A stretch of DNA of 64,000 nucleotides from Corallococcus interemptor (GTDB taxonomy: Bacteria; Myxococcota; Myxococcia; Myxococcales; Myxococcaceae): positions 1-64,000 of the forward strand of contig NZ_RAWM01000020.1 of assembly GCF_003668875.1 (NCBI RefSeq), given 5' to 3'. This document shows, one piece after another, positions 34,759-44,300 of this stretch; within the stretch, counting starts at the first letter, position 1; each line of letters begins with the position of its first letter. The notes below the pieces were generated by a model. That model did not search any database, was not told the origin of the DNA, and saw only the letters and a list, made by a program, of their open reading frames with translations. The translations under genes and the position numbers were made by a program.

Positions 34759-35110
34759 AATCTGGGAGCTGAACCGAAGCGTGTCGGAGCTGGGCCAGCC
34801 CCTCACACTGACCGCGAGCGTGTGCGCCCTGCTCCGAAGCACCGCTTCTGACGTTGCCATCCCCTCCGAAGAAGCAGAAAGGGCCCTTCAGGCTGAAGCG
34901 AGTGCAGCCGCGCTCCTGGCGCAAATCGCGCAACGTATCCGCGAGGGCTCCCGTCGCCTCTCCCGCGCTCTCAACACCTCCTACCAGCGTCAGCAGGCCG
35001 GAGACACCGAGGGCGCACGCCAGCCCATGCTGGACGTCCTCGCCGTCGAAGTCGTGCCGCACTACCGGGACATCGCCCAGACTCAACTCGATGCCCTGGA
35101 CGAGGACTGA
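34733..35110 (+). CDS. DUSAM-domain protein
   Basis: A 125-residue cytosolic helical protein matching the DUSAM family (domain known only from Stigmatella/Myxococcus-type bacteria): DEIWELNRSVSELGQPLTLT, EEAERALQAEASAAALLAQIAQRIREGSRRL, GARQPMLDVLAVEVVPHYRDIA. Function unknown; DUSAM genes occur in many copies per myxobacterial genome, often beside small lipoproteins. Here it overlaps the cysteine-rich lipoprotein gene, which supports an immunity or partner role for one of the pair. Confidence 0.85.
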   Translation: MPDPKAWDEIWELNRSVSELGQPLTLTASVCALLRSTASDVAIPSEEAERALQAEASAAALLAQIAQRIREGSRRLSRALNTSYQRQQAGDTEGARQPMLDVLAVEVVPHYRDIAQTQLDALDED

Positions 35111-35128
35111 TGCGCACGTGCCGGAAGC

Positions 35129-35581
35129 TCAGCCCTGTGGCGCTGCCGGCGTCAGCAGCAGGTCCGACAGGCCGGGCTTGGAGCGGCGCAGCAGGTCCTC
35201 CAGCGAGTACTTGTCCAACGTGGCGAGGAACGCGTCGCGCGCCTCCGCCAGGACTCCCTTGAGGCCGCACGCCGGCGCGATGGGGCAGGTGTTGTGCTCC
35301 CGGTCGAAGCACTCCACCAGGTGGAAGTCCGGCTCGGCCGCGCGCACCACCTTGCCCAGCCGGATGTCTTTCGGCGCCTTCGCCAGCAGCACGCCCCCCG
35401 CCCGCCCGGGCCTCACCTCCACGTTGCCCTCCTGCGCCAGCGTCTGCACCACGCGCACCAGGTGGTGCTTGGAGATGCCGTAGGCGTCCGCCATCTCCTG
35501 CGTGGAGGACGGGCGCCCCGGCCGCGCCGCCAGGTACATCAGGACGCGCAGCGAGTAGTCGGCGTGAAGGGTCAGGTGCAA
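35129..35581 (-). CDS. nsrR: NsrR-type Rrf2 nitric oxide sensor
   Basis: A 150-residue Rrf2 regulator. MHLTLHADYSLRVLMYLA plus ISKHHLVRVVQTLAQEG form the winged helix; Cys91, Cys99 and Cys105 (VECFDREHNTCPIAPACGLK) are the iron-sulfur ligands of NsrR. NO destroys the cluster and releases DNA. The start is taken as TTG 35581 because it gives the canonical N-terminus and lies one base after the reductase stop; a longer reading would extend into the reductase gene. Third gene of the NO operon. Confidence 0.85.
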   Translation of the reverse strand: MHLTLHADYSLRVLMYLAARPGRPSSTQEMADAYGISKHHLVRVVQTLAQEGNVEVRPGRAGGVLLAKAPKDIRLGKVVRAAEPDFHLVECFDREHNTCPIAPACGLKGVLAEARDAFLATLDKYSLEDLLRRSKPGLSDLLLTPAAPQG

Positions 35582-35582
35582 G

Positions 35583-36578
35583 TCAGGCGGCTCCGGCGAC
35601 GGGCCCTGCTCGCGGCGTGCTCGGCAGGAAGGCATCCGCGTGGATGTCCTTCAGCGAGAACCCCGCGAGAAAGAGCTTCTTGCGCAGGGATAGCACCGCT
35701 TCGGGGTTGCCGCAGAGGAACGCTCGCCAGCCCACCGGCCGCTTCGGGAGGCATGTCAGGACCTTCGCATCCAACGCCCCCTCCTCCATCTGCCCACCTC
35801 CTCCCGCCAGCACGACGGGACGGTAGTGGAGGTTCGGGTGGCTCGCCGCCAGCGCCCTCAGCGCGTCCACCAGGTACAGCCCGGCCGGCTCCCGGGCCCC
35901 GTGGAACAGGTGGATGGGGCCGGTGTGGCCCGCCTCCAGCGCGTCCCTCAGGATGCCATACAGCGGCGCGAGCCCCGTGCCCGTCCCCGCCAGCAGCAGG
36001 GGCGCCTCCGGCTGACCGGGCACGTAGAAGCAGTCCCCCGCCGGCCCCTGGAGGTGCACCCGCTCACCCGGCCGGACCTCTCGCGCGAACCAGCCGCTCA
36101 TGGCGCCGCCGGGCACGAGCCTCACGTGCAGCTCCAGCTGGCCCTCGCGAGGCAGGCTCGCCAGCGAATAGCTGCGCGCGAGCCCGTCCGCGCGCACCAC
36201 CGTGACGTACTGCCCCGCGCGATAATCAAGCGGCGACTCCACCTCCAGCCGCACCGCGAACACGTCCCCGCTGAGCGACTCCAGGGCCACCACGCGCGCG
36301 GGGACGCGCAGCTCCGACGCCCCCGCCACCTCCAGCGCCGTGCCCTCCTGGGGCCGGCACGCGCACGCGAGGAAGTAGCCGCGTGCCCGCAGCGTGTCCT
36401 TGAGCCCCACCTGCGCCGCCTCGGGCACCGCGCCCGAGGTCGCCCGCATCAGACAGGACTGGCAGGCCCCTGCCCGGCACGCATGAGGCACGTGCACGCC
36501 CTGGCGCAGCAGCCCGTCCAGCACCGTCTCCCCGGGCTCCAGCGGATACCACTCGGATTCATGCCGCACCTTGGCCAT
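35583..36578 (-). CDS. 2Fe-2S ferredoxin-FAD/NAD(P) reductase
   Basis: A 331-residue electron-transfer protein. An N-terminal plant-type ferredoxin domain has Cys34, Cys39, Cys42 (PHACRAGACQSCLM) and Cys72 (FLACACRP). A flavoreductase domain follows, with RSYSLAS (FAD) and GTGTGLAPLYG (NAD(P)H). It lacks a globin domain. Located between a truncated haemoglobin gene and nsrR, it probably supplies electrons to the globin for NO dioxygenation, making a split version of flavohaemoglobin. ATG 36578. Confidence 0.85.
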   Translation of the reverse strand: MAKVRHESEWYPLEPGETVLDGLLRQGVHVPHACRAGACQSCLMRATSGAVPEAAQVGLKDTLRARGYFLACACRPQEGTALEVAGASELRVPARVVALESLSGDVFAVRLEVESPLDYRAGQYVTVVRADGLARSYSLASLPREGQLELHVRLVPGGAMSGWFAREVRPGERVHLQGPAGDCFYVPGQPEAPLLLAGTGTGLAPLYGILRDALEAGHTGPIHLFHGAREPAGLYLVDALRALAASHPNLHYRPVVLAGGGGQMEEGALDAKVLTCLPKRPVGWRAFLCGNPEAVLSLRKKLFLAGFSLKDIHADAFLPSTPRAGPVAGAA

Positions 36579-36601
36579 GACGTGCCTCCTTGTTGCTGCC
36601 T

Positions 36602-36967
36602 TCAGCGGTTCAACACGTCCGCGCGCGCCCCTTCGGCGACGGCCATCACCTGGCCCACCAGGTCCGCGGGCACGCCCAGCTCCTCCAGCGTCTCCTTCAG
36701 GTGCCCAGCCACCGCGTTGAAGTGCATGTCGTTCAGCCCGCGATCCACCAGGTGCTTGTGCCCCGCGCGCATGTCCTTGCCCGAGTAGTTCGCGGGCCCG
36801 CCGGTCACCATCGTCAGGAACGCCTTCTGCTTCGCGGCCTGGCGCTCCATGTCCACGTCCTCGAAGAAGTGGCTGATGCGCTCGTCGGCCAGCACCTTCC
36901 GGTAGAACACGTCCACCGCCGCCGCCATCGCCGGCTCCCCGCCAATCTTCTCGTACACGCTCGTCAT
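36602..36967 (-). CDS. Group 1 truncated haemoglobin
   Basis: A 121-residue trHbN-like globin: YEKIGGEPAMAAAVDVFYRKVLAD, FFEDVDMERQAAKQKAFLTMVTGG, and GKDMRAGHKHLVDRGLNDMHF containing the proximal His. Group 1 globins oxidise NO to nitrate. It is the first gene of the operon and starts 32 bp from a perfect NsrR operator. The reductase gene begins 23 bp after its stop. Confidence 0.9.
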   Translation of the reverse strand: MTSVYEKIGGEPAMAAAVDVFYRKVLADERISHFFEDVDMERQAAKQKAFLTMVTGGPANYSGKDMRAGHKHLVDRGLNDMHFNAVAGHLKETLEELGVPADLVGQVMAVAEGARADVLNR

Positions 36968-36998
36968 GGCTTCGCTGCCTTTCCGGGCCCACGCCCCA

Positions 36999-37023
36999 AA
37001 AGATGCATTACAAATGCATCTTT
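36999..37023. promoter_or_regulatory. NsrR operator
   Basis: AAAGATGCATT (36999-37009), spacer ACA, AATGCATCTTT (37013-37023): a perfect 11+3+11 palindrome that fits the known NsrR consensus AAGATGCATTT-N-AAATGCATCTT. It lies 32 bp upstream of the globin start, in promoter position, and explains control of the whole operon, including nsrR itself. Confidence 0.9.
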
Positions 37024-37124
37024 AAGGGCAGTGCCGTCAACACCTCGTGCCGGCGTGCATCGGTTCCGCTTCTCGCGCATGTGTCCCGGCCTCATGCGCA
37101 CAGCCTGCCCGCAGGCGCGAGGGC

Positions 37125-37997
37125 TCAGGCGGGCAGCAGGGCCCGGGCGCGGCGCACCACGCGCTCCATGCCGCTCTTCACGTGGTCCAGCGGCAGGAAG
37201 CGGTTCACCGGCGTGGGCTGGTAGCCCAGGGGGCCCAGGCGCTTTCTCAGCGCGTGGTTGGCTCGCAGCGCGCGCAGGTGCCGGGCCGTCTCACGGGTGT
37301 TGAAGATGATGGACAGCGACACGGAGACGTCCTCCGCGCCGTTCTTCACGTAGTGCGGCGCCACGAAGGGGATGTGCAGCGCGTCCCCGGGGCCGAACGC
37401 GTAGCGCGTCGCCGTGGCGTCGAAGGACTCGCGGTAGTTCACCTTGGAGCCGGAGCGCGCGACGAAGGACTCCAGGTCCGGCGCGGGGACCACCTGTTCG
37501 TCCCACGCCTTCGAGACGTGCACGGCCTTGGTGCCGCGAAACTGCATCAGCAGCGTGGAGTAGCGGTCCAGGTGGAAGGGCGTGACGCTGCCGGGGGACG
37601 CGATGAAGAGGTAGAGCATGGGGTCCACGGCGCGCGTGCCCACGCCCTGGGCGCGCATCAGGTCCTCCACCTCCGACAAGAGCGCGCGGTACAGCTCATG
37701 GAAGCTTCTGTCCTGCTCCGGCGCGCGCAGCATGATGTACGAATTGCTCGTCATCATGTTCTCCACGGTGTCCTTCAGCGACAGGCCGGTGCGGTAGTCC
37801 ACGTGCGCGCGGTCGAAGTCCGCGTCCTTGGGCACCAGGCCGGAGCTGAAGAACACGTTCTCGGAAGGCAGCCGCTGCACCACGCCCGCCAGGTTCTCCA
37901 GCTCCAGCGCGGGGTGTCCCAGGAGCGTGTGACGGCACCGGAAGGACTCACGGTCGAACTGCAACGGCGCCCCGGTGGATTCAAAGATGCGATTCAC
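37125..37997 (-). CDS. JmjC/cupin-like 2OG-Fe(II) oxygenase
   Basis: A 290-residue cupin_8/JmjC-type protein. The metal triad is His142 and Asp144 (TPFHLDRYS) with distal His215 (HIPFVAPHYVKNG). RGTKAVHVSKAW carries the probable 2-oxoglutarate lysine region. Bacterial relatives hydroxylate proteins or small molecules, often inside biosynthetic clusters. Here it stands alone, so the substrate is unknown. Start ATG 37997 agrees with the usual N-terminus of the family. Confidence 0.75.
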   Translation of the reverse strand: MNRIFESTGAPLQFDRESFRCRHTLLGHPALELENLAGVVQRLPSENVFFSSGLVPKDADFDRAHVDYRTGLSLKDTVENMMTSNSYIMLRAPEQDRSFHELYRALLSEVEDLMRAQGVGTRAVDPMLYLFIASPGSVTPFHLDRYSTLLMQFRGTKAVHVSKAWDEQVVPAPDLESFVARSGSKVNYRESFDATATRYAFGPGDALHIPFVAPHYVKNGAEDVSVSLSIIFNTRETARHLRALRANHALRKRLGPLGYQPTPVNRFLPLDHVKSGMERVVRRARALLPA

Positions 37998-38072
37998 GGA
38001 TGTGAACTCCTTGCCGCGCGTGGCGACAGGTGTTCACTCGATGCCAGCAGAGCGCGAACACAGCGTCAAAAT

Positions 38073-38112
38073 GGGGCGTTTTGCCCCACGTCTTCGTGGG
38101 GCATTCTGCCCC
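38073..38112 (+). promoter_or_regulatory. Interlocking GGGGC/GCCCC hairpins in leader
   Basis: Alternating segments GGGGC (38073), GCCCCACG (38083-38090), CGTGGGGC (38095-38102) and GCCCC (38108) can pair in three mutually exclusive ways; the central 8-bp stem with a TCTT loop is strongest. Located 120-160 bp upstream of the GlsB-like gene. It resembles an attenuator, but no leader peptide is evident. Confidence 0.35.
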
Positions 38113-38233
38113 GCTTCCCTCTGGAGCCCTTCCAGGCTGCCTGCCTGCCCTGCCGTCGCCCTTGGGGTGGGGCGAGCGCGGCCGGAATTCATGCCCATGT
38201 TTCGTCCATCACCTCGCTAGGGAGGAAAAAGAC

Positions 38234-38503
38234 ATGGCGCTGGAGACAATCCTGTTGTGGGCGGTCATCGGCCTCATTGCTGGATGGCTCGCGTCCGCGG
38301 TGGTCGGTGGTGGATACGGCGTGATTGGCGACATCGTCGTGGGCGTGGTGGGCGCGTTCCTGGGAGGCTTCATCCTCCGGGCGCTCGGCACGGGCGCCCC
38401 GTTCGGTGGGCTCGCGGGCACCATCTTCGTGGCGTTCATCGGAGCGGTGGTCTTGCTACTCATCCTGCGGCTCATCCATTCGAGCACGGTCCGAAGGGTC
38501 TGA
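38234..38503 (+). CDS. GlsB/YeaQ/YmgE-family stress membrane protein
   Basis: An 89-residue protein with three hydrophobic, glycine-rich segments (LWAVIGLIAGWLASAVVGGG, IVVGVVGAFLGGFIL, IFVAFIGAVVLLLILRLI), the hallmark of this transglycosylase-associated/GlsB family. These small inner-membrane proteins are induced by general stress; mechanism unknown. A GGAGG ribosome binding site precedes ATG 38234. Confidence 0.9.
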   Translation: MALETILLWAVIGLIAGWLASAVVGGGYGVIGDIVVGVVGAFLGGFILRALGTGAPFGGLAGTIFVAFIGAVVLLLILRLIHSSTVRRV

Positions 38504-38527
38504 CCTGGACGGCCTGAAGCCGTGAAG

Positions 38528-38570
38528 ACTTCTCGCGCGGGGCGCATGCGTCCCGCGCGAGAAGTGTTTT
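38528..38570 (+). terminator. Strong intrinsic terminator
   Basis: A perfect 14-bp stem (38528-38541 with 38552-38565) is followed by TGTTTT. It ends the GlsB-like transcript and separates it from the facing lipoprotein gene. Confidence 0.85.
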
Positions 38571-38579
38571 CAGGTCCTG

Positions 38580-41234
38580 CTACGGCGCGCAGCGCGGCAG
38601 GGCCTTGTCCCGCCGGGGATCATCAGGCCCCTTGAAGCCGAGGCAGATGCAGCCGCCGTCCACGCAGAAGAAGCCCGCGCCCGTGAGACACTTGTTTCCA
38701 CAGCCGCCGCAGTTGTTGTTGTCATCCGAGGTGGTCGTGCAGACGCCGTTGCACATGGCCTCGTCCGGTGCGCTGCAAACGGCCGGGCAGACGCCGTTCG
38801 AGCACGTCGCGCCGCCGGGGCAGGTCTTCTGGGTGCCGGAGCAGCCACCGCCGCTGTCGCACGTATCGCCCGTGGTGCAGGCGTTGCCGTCGTTGCAGGA
38901 GGCGCCCGTGGTGTCGCGCTCGCACGCCTGGGTCTCCGTGTAGCTCGAAGCACCGCCACAGGATCCACCCCCGCACGCCATGTTCGTCACCGTCCGGGAC
39001 CGGGTGCCCGACCGGCCACACGTGCCGCTGAAGCCGCCGCACGCGGACCAGGCGCCGACCTGGGTGCCACAGGCATTGCCTGACGTGCTGCGGCTGCAGG
39101 TCGACGTCTCCGTGGACGAGGAGGCGCTGCATGAGCCAAACGAGCACGTCCGCGTCGTCACGCTGCGCGACTGCGTGCCGGATTCGTCGCAGGAATCCGA
39201 GTAGCCACTGCACGTGCTCCAGCTTCCCGTCGTGGTGGTGCCGCACGACTTGCCCTCGGTGTTGCGGTAGCAGTCCGCCGTCTCCGTGTCGCTGAAGGCC
39301 TGGCACGTCCCGGCGGAGCACAACCGCTCCGTGATGGTGCGCGACTGGACGCCGTCCTCCCCGCAGGTGCCGGAGTAGCTGCAAGAGCCCCAGCTGCCCG
39401 TCGTCGTGCTGCCGCAGGTGATGCCGTCGGTGTCGCGGGTGCAGGCCTCCGTCTCCGTCCGGCTCGACGGCTGGCAGGTGCCCGCGGAGCAGAAGCCCTC
39501 CGTCACCGTGCGGGACCGGCTGCCGCTCTCGCCACAGGTGCCGGAGTAGCTGCACGTGCCCCAGCTGCCCGTGCTGGAGGAACCACAGGCGCTGCCCTGC
39601 GTGCTGCGCGTGCAGGCGCGGGTCTCCGTGGTGGGGGACGCCTGGCAGCCGCCGTTGAAGCAGGCCTGCACCGTGACCGTGCGCGACTGCGTGCCCGTCT
39701 CACCGCACGTCCCGGAGAAGCCCTCGCACGCGCCCCAGGCGCTCTCGGTTCCGCCGCCGCACGTGGTGCCGTTGCCCAGCGCCACATCGCCCGGGCACTG
39801 CGCGCTGCTGCCCGTGCAGTACTCGGCCGCGTCGCAGACACCCGAGGCCGAGCGGCACTGCGTGGTCGCGGGCTTGAAGCTCCAGCCCGTCGTGGACAGC
39901 GTCGGGTTGCACACCTGGCACGCGCCCGCCGGGTTCGTGGCTCCGGAGGCGTAGAGCGTGCCGTCGATGAAGCAGTTCGCGGAGCACTGGCCGGACGCAT
40001 CGCAGATGCTGCCCGCGCCGCAGCTGGTCCCCGCCGCGACGTCGCCGTCCGCGGGGCACTGCGCGCTGCTGCCCGTGCAGAACTCCACCGCGTCACAGGC
40101 ATCCGCCGCGCCCCGGCACTGCGAGGCCGCGGACTTGAAACTCCAGGCCGACGTGGAGCGGGACGGGTCGCACACCTGGCACGCGCCCGAAGGGTTCGTC
40201 GTCCCCGCCGCGACCAGCGCTCCGTCGATGAAGCAGCTGGAGATGCACTGCGCGGACGCGTTGCACACGCTGCCCGCGCCGCAGACCGTGCCCATGGCCA
40301 GCACCGGATGCAGGCACGAGCCCGACGCATCACAGACATCCGTGGTGCAGGGGTTGCCGTCGTCCACGCACGCCGTCCCCGCAGGCTGCTTCAGGTCCGG
40401 CGGGCACTCGCCCCCGGCCCCTGTGCAGACCTCCGCCACGTCACACGGGCCCACCGCCGCGCGGCACGCCGTGCCCGGCGACCGGGGCGTGTACGTGCAC
40501 GCGCCCGTCTCCGGCTGACAGGCCCCCGCGTTCTCCAGGCACACGCCGCCCGGCGACTCGCAGACCTTCAGCGTGCCGTTGGCACAGCTCGCGTCGGTGC
40601 CGCAGGTCTCCCCGCTGGTGCAGGCGTTGCCGTCATCACACGCGGTGCCCACGGGCTTCGTCGTGTACGTGCAGGTTCCCTCGGAGCAGGCGCCCACCGC
40701 CTCGTGACACTGGTCCGGCGGGGCGTTGCAGGCCTTGGGCGTGCCGCCGCAGGCGGTCGCGCTCTCACCGTCGCAGACGTCTTCGAGGGTGCAGGCATCC
40801 CCGTCGTCACACGCCGTGCCGCGCGGGGCGACGGTGCAGATGCCCTCGTTGCCGGGCAGGTTGCACGCGTCGCATGCGCCGTTACAGGCGGAGTCACAGC
40901 AGACGCCATCCGCGCAGGTGCCGCTGTTGCAATCCCGGTTGGCGGCGCACACCTCGCCGTTCTCCTTCTTCGTCCCCCACTGCGCCTCCACCGGCGTGGG
41001 GATGATGACCGCGGGCTGGACGCAGTCGCCCCCGGTACACACCTCTCCGTCGGGACACACCACCCCGACACAGGCTTCATCGATACAGCCTCCGTCCTGG
41101 CACGCCTCGCCCGCGACACAGCCCGCGTCGCAGGCGTCATCCAGCTCATCCGTGGCACAACTCACCGACAACAGGGAAAGGACACACAACACGGCGGTGC
41201 CCATCAGGGCACGCACCGAACGCGGTAGGGACAT
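38580..41234 (-). CDS. Giant cysteine-rich repeat lipoprotein (surface)
   Basis: An 884-residue lipoprotein (lipobox LLSVSC). About 70 residues of Cys pairs are followed by tandem modules of two types: disintegrin-like CxDGNACTxxETC / CDGESATACGG blocks (residues 90-470) and thrombospondin type 1-like blocks (GSWGTCSYSGTCGESGSRSR, C-rich, residues 490-790). The end is another Cys-rich knot (CSAPDEAMCNGVCTTTSDDN). The architecture is that of an outer-surface adhesion or matrix protein stabilised by many disulfides. It is followed on the same strand, from 41346, by a second large lipoprotein gene. Confidence 0.75.
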   Translation of the reverse strand: MSLPRSVRALMGTAVLCVLSLLSVSCATDELDDACDAGCVAGEACQDGGCIDEACVGVVCPDGEVCTGGDCVQPAVIIPTPVEAQWGTKKENGEVCAANRDCNSGTCADGVCCDSACNGACDACNLPGNEGICTVAPRGTACDDGDACTLEDVCDGESATACGGTPKACNAPPDQCHEAVGACSEGTCTYTTKPVGTACDDGNACTSGETCGTDASCANGTLKVCESPGGVCLENAGACQPETGACTYTPRSPGTACRAAVGPCDVAEVCTGAGGECPPDLKQPAGTACVDDGNPCTTDVCDASGSCLHPVLAMGTVCGAGSVCNASAQCISSCFIDGALVAAGTTNPSGACQVCDPSRSTSAWSFKSAASQCRGAADACDAVEFCTGSSAQCPADGDVAAGTSCGAGSICDASGQCSANCFIDGTLYASGATNPAGACQVCNPTLSTTGWSFKPATTQCRSASGVCDAAEYCTGSSAQCPGDVALGNGTTCGGGTESAWGACEGFSGTCGETGTQSRTVTVQACFNGGCQASPTTETRACTRSTQGSACGSSSTGSWGTCSYSGTCGESGSRSRTVTEGFCSAGTCQPSSRTETEACTRDTDGITCGSTTTGSWGSCSYSGTCGEDGVQSRTITERLCSAGTCQAFSDTETADCYRNTEGKSCGTTTTGSWSTCSGYSDSCDESGTQSRSVTTRTCSFGSCSASSSTETSTCSRSTSGNACGTQVGAWSACGGFSGTCGRSGTRSRTVTNMACGGGSCGGASSYTETQACERDTTGASCNDGNACTTGDTCDSGGGCSGTQKTCPGGATCSNGVCPAVCSAPDEAMCNGVCTTTSDDNNNCGGCGNKCLTGAGFFCVDGGCICLGFKGPDDPRRDKALPRCAP

Positions 41235-41345
41235 GGGGAGCTTCCGGCGACGACGGGGGTGACTGCGGAAACGCCCGAAGCCCCCAGGGCCCGACGAGGA
41301 CCTGGAGGCTCGGGGCGGAAGCGGCGCTTCAGGACGCCGCGACGC

Positions 41346-44300
41346 CTACGGCGCGAAGATGCCCGTCACGAGCATCGCGTGCGCCTCCGGCCAGGCGGAC
41401 CGGAAGGGGTGGCCCTGGAAGTCGGCGTTGCCAGACGAGGCCGCCTCCAGGATGGCGTAGTACTGCTTGCCCGCCGCCAGCACGCCGGGCGGGAAGCGCA
41501 GCGACGTGGCCGCCGTGTACAGCTGCGCCACCGGCCCGCCCGCGGCCTGCGCCGTGCGGCCCTGCGCGTTCACGAACACCTCATAGACGCGGACGCGGTA
41601 GTGCGTGGCGGTGCCCACCGACGGCGCCGTCCAGGCAAGGCGCGGCGTCAGGCCCACGCCCGTCACGTTCCCGAAGGCATCCTGGCCCGCCAGCGTCGGC
41701 GAGCGCGCGGGGCCCAGCCGGGGCGCCAGCGCGGAGGCGTGGAACGACGGCAGCGCGTCCGCCTGGCCCACCGAAGGCCGCACGGTGAGCGCGGTGGTCG
41801 CGCCCGGCGCCAGCAGCGGCACCGTGAAGGACGTCTCCGCCAGGCCCGCCTGCGTGAAGCCCGGGAAGGGGTTGCCGTAGCTGAAGGAGAAGGCGCGGTT
41901 CGCGGCGCCCGTGACCGGGAAGTAGGTCAAGAGGTCCGGCGCGGACGCGTAGCTGCCCCGCGTGCCGTCCGGGAACGCCGCGACGAACAGCGCGTGGTCC
42001 ACGGGCTGGGCGCTGGGGTGCACCTGGGTGCGCAGCGCCTCGAAGTCCTGCGTGCGCAGGTCCACGTTCAGCACCTGGTCCTGCGCGAGCACGGCCAGGG
42101 TGCCCGTGAAGCTCGCCGTGCCGCCCTGGGCCACCGCCAGCGGCGCGGAGAAGGCCCGCGTCGCCGCCGTGTAGGCCACGGGCGCGCCGCTCGTCGCCTC
42201 CGACTTCAGGGAGAGCTGGTGGAACGTCACGGTGTCACCCGAGGCGGCCTCCACCGGGCTCGCGTTGCGCATGCCCGCGTACTCCAGCGTCTGGGTCCAG
42301 CGCTGGCTGCCCGCGCCCAGCGCGGCGCCCGTCAGCGCGTACTCCGGCACGCCCTGCGCCCACAGGCCCGTGCCCGCGGAGAAGACTTCGAGGTCGTCTC
42401 CGGCCTGCCAGGGCGCCAGGCCCTGCAGGTCCACGGACAGGGTCGTGCTCGCGCTGGCCGGGGCCGCGTCCGGGCGGCCCTGCCCGTCACGCCCCAGGTC
42501 CGGCGCGCGCGAGTTCGTCACCACGTAGTCCTTGCCCAGCCGCAGGTAGTACGCGCCCGAGGGCACGCCCTGGATGGAGAACGTCCCATCCGCCGCGCCC
42601 GCGCCGTTGAACGTCGTGAACGTGCCGTTGCCCTGCTCCACCAGCGCCTGCACCACCGTGGCGCCCAGGTCCGTGTTCCGGCTCAGCTGCGCGTTGCCCG
42701 TCGTCACGAAGCGGTCCACCGACGCGCCGCGCACGGCCAGCGGCTGGATGGTGAAGGCCTGGCTCGCCAGGGACGGCAGCCCCGCCACGGACGCCACCAG
42801 CGTGTAGCCCACGCCCGACGCGTCGATGCTCAGGTCCGCGAACGTCGCGATGCCCGCCGAAGGCGCCGCCTCCACCGTGCCGGACAGCGTGCCCGCGCCG
42901 GGGTTCGCGCCCAGCGCCAGCCGCACCGGGCCCGAGGGGGCCAGCGACGTGCGGCCCAGGCTGTCCAGCAGCACCACGCGCACCGCGGGGGTGATGACGT
43001 TGGTCGCGAGCACGTCCGAGGGCTGCGTGAGGAAGCCCAGCGCCGTGGCGCACGCGGGGCCCGTCCAGGTGAGGGAGAAGGTCTGCACGGCCTCCAGGCC
43101 TTCCGCGTCCGTCACCCGGGCGTGCACCACCGGCGTCGCCTGCGCGTCCACGCACGCGGGGGCCGTCCACGTCACCTCGCTGCCCTCGGAGATGGGGGCG
43201 GACGTGCCCAGGGTGCCGGCCGTCGTCTCCCAGGCGAAGCCCAGGGCGGTGCCCTCCGGGTCCATGGCGCGGACGTTGAAGCGCACGGTGCTGCCCGGGC
43301 CCACGGTGCGGGCCGTCTGGAAGGCGCTGGTGATGCTCGGCGCCACGTTGGCGGACACCGGCGCGCCCACGCACACGCCCAGGTGGCCCAGGCCCTCGCC
43401 GCCCCGGCCGTCCGTCACGCGCACGGTGAGCTGGCAGTTGTCACAGGTGCCCTGCGCGGGCAGCTCCGAGGGGGTGAAGCGCGCGTTCGCGGTGCCCTCG
43501 TCCGTCCAGGTGCCCGCGCAGCTCGCGGTCCAGGCGTAGTGCAGGTTCGCCGCGACGTCGTCGTTGTCCTGGCCCTGCGCGCTCACGCCAATGGACTGGC
43601 CGGGGACGACCTGCGTGGGGAAGCCGGTGAGCGACACCACCTGCGGCCAGGAGTTGAAGCGCACGAAGACCTCCGCCTCGCCCACGCCCGTGCCCTCCAC
43701 GAGGATGGGGAAGCTCACCGCGGTGGACGCGCCCAGCTGATCCGCCACCGTCAGCGTCAGCGTCCGCACGCCCTCCGTCATGGGGGCCGTCCAGCGCGAG
43801 GCCAGCGCCGCGGGCGTGCCGAAGGTGCCCGCCGTCGCCGTCCACGCGTACGTGAGCACGTCGCCGCTGTTCGGGTCGTAGGCCGTGGCCCGCACGTCCA
43901 CGAAGCCGCCCACCTCCACCGAGGAGCGCGACACCACCAGCGAGGTGATGATGGGGCCGGCGTTCTCGAACTCGGGGGACGGGTCCACCTGCTGGAGCAG
44001 GATGTTCACCTGGACCGTCTGGTTGGCGGTGATGGTGACGTCCAGCGCCTCGCCCCGGTAGATGAGCCGCGCGTTCGAGTCATACGCGAAGGCCCGGAAG
44101 CGGCGCCCGGCGCCCGCGGGCAGCTGGCTCAACAGGCCCGTCCATACCGAGTTGTCCGGCGCGAGCTGCACGGTGAGCTCCGGCTGGCCCGGGCCATCCA
44201 CCGTGAGGTCCACCCGCTGCACGTCGGAGGCGGTCACCGCCTGGTGCACGGCGACGACGAAGCGCGCGGCGCCCACGTCCTCCGCCTGGGGCTCGGCGGG

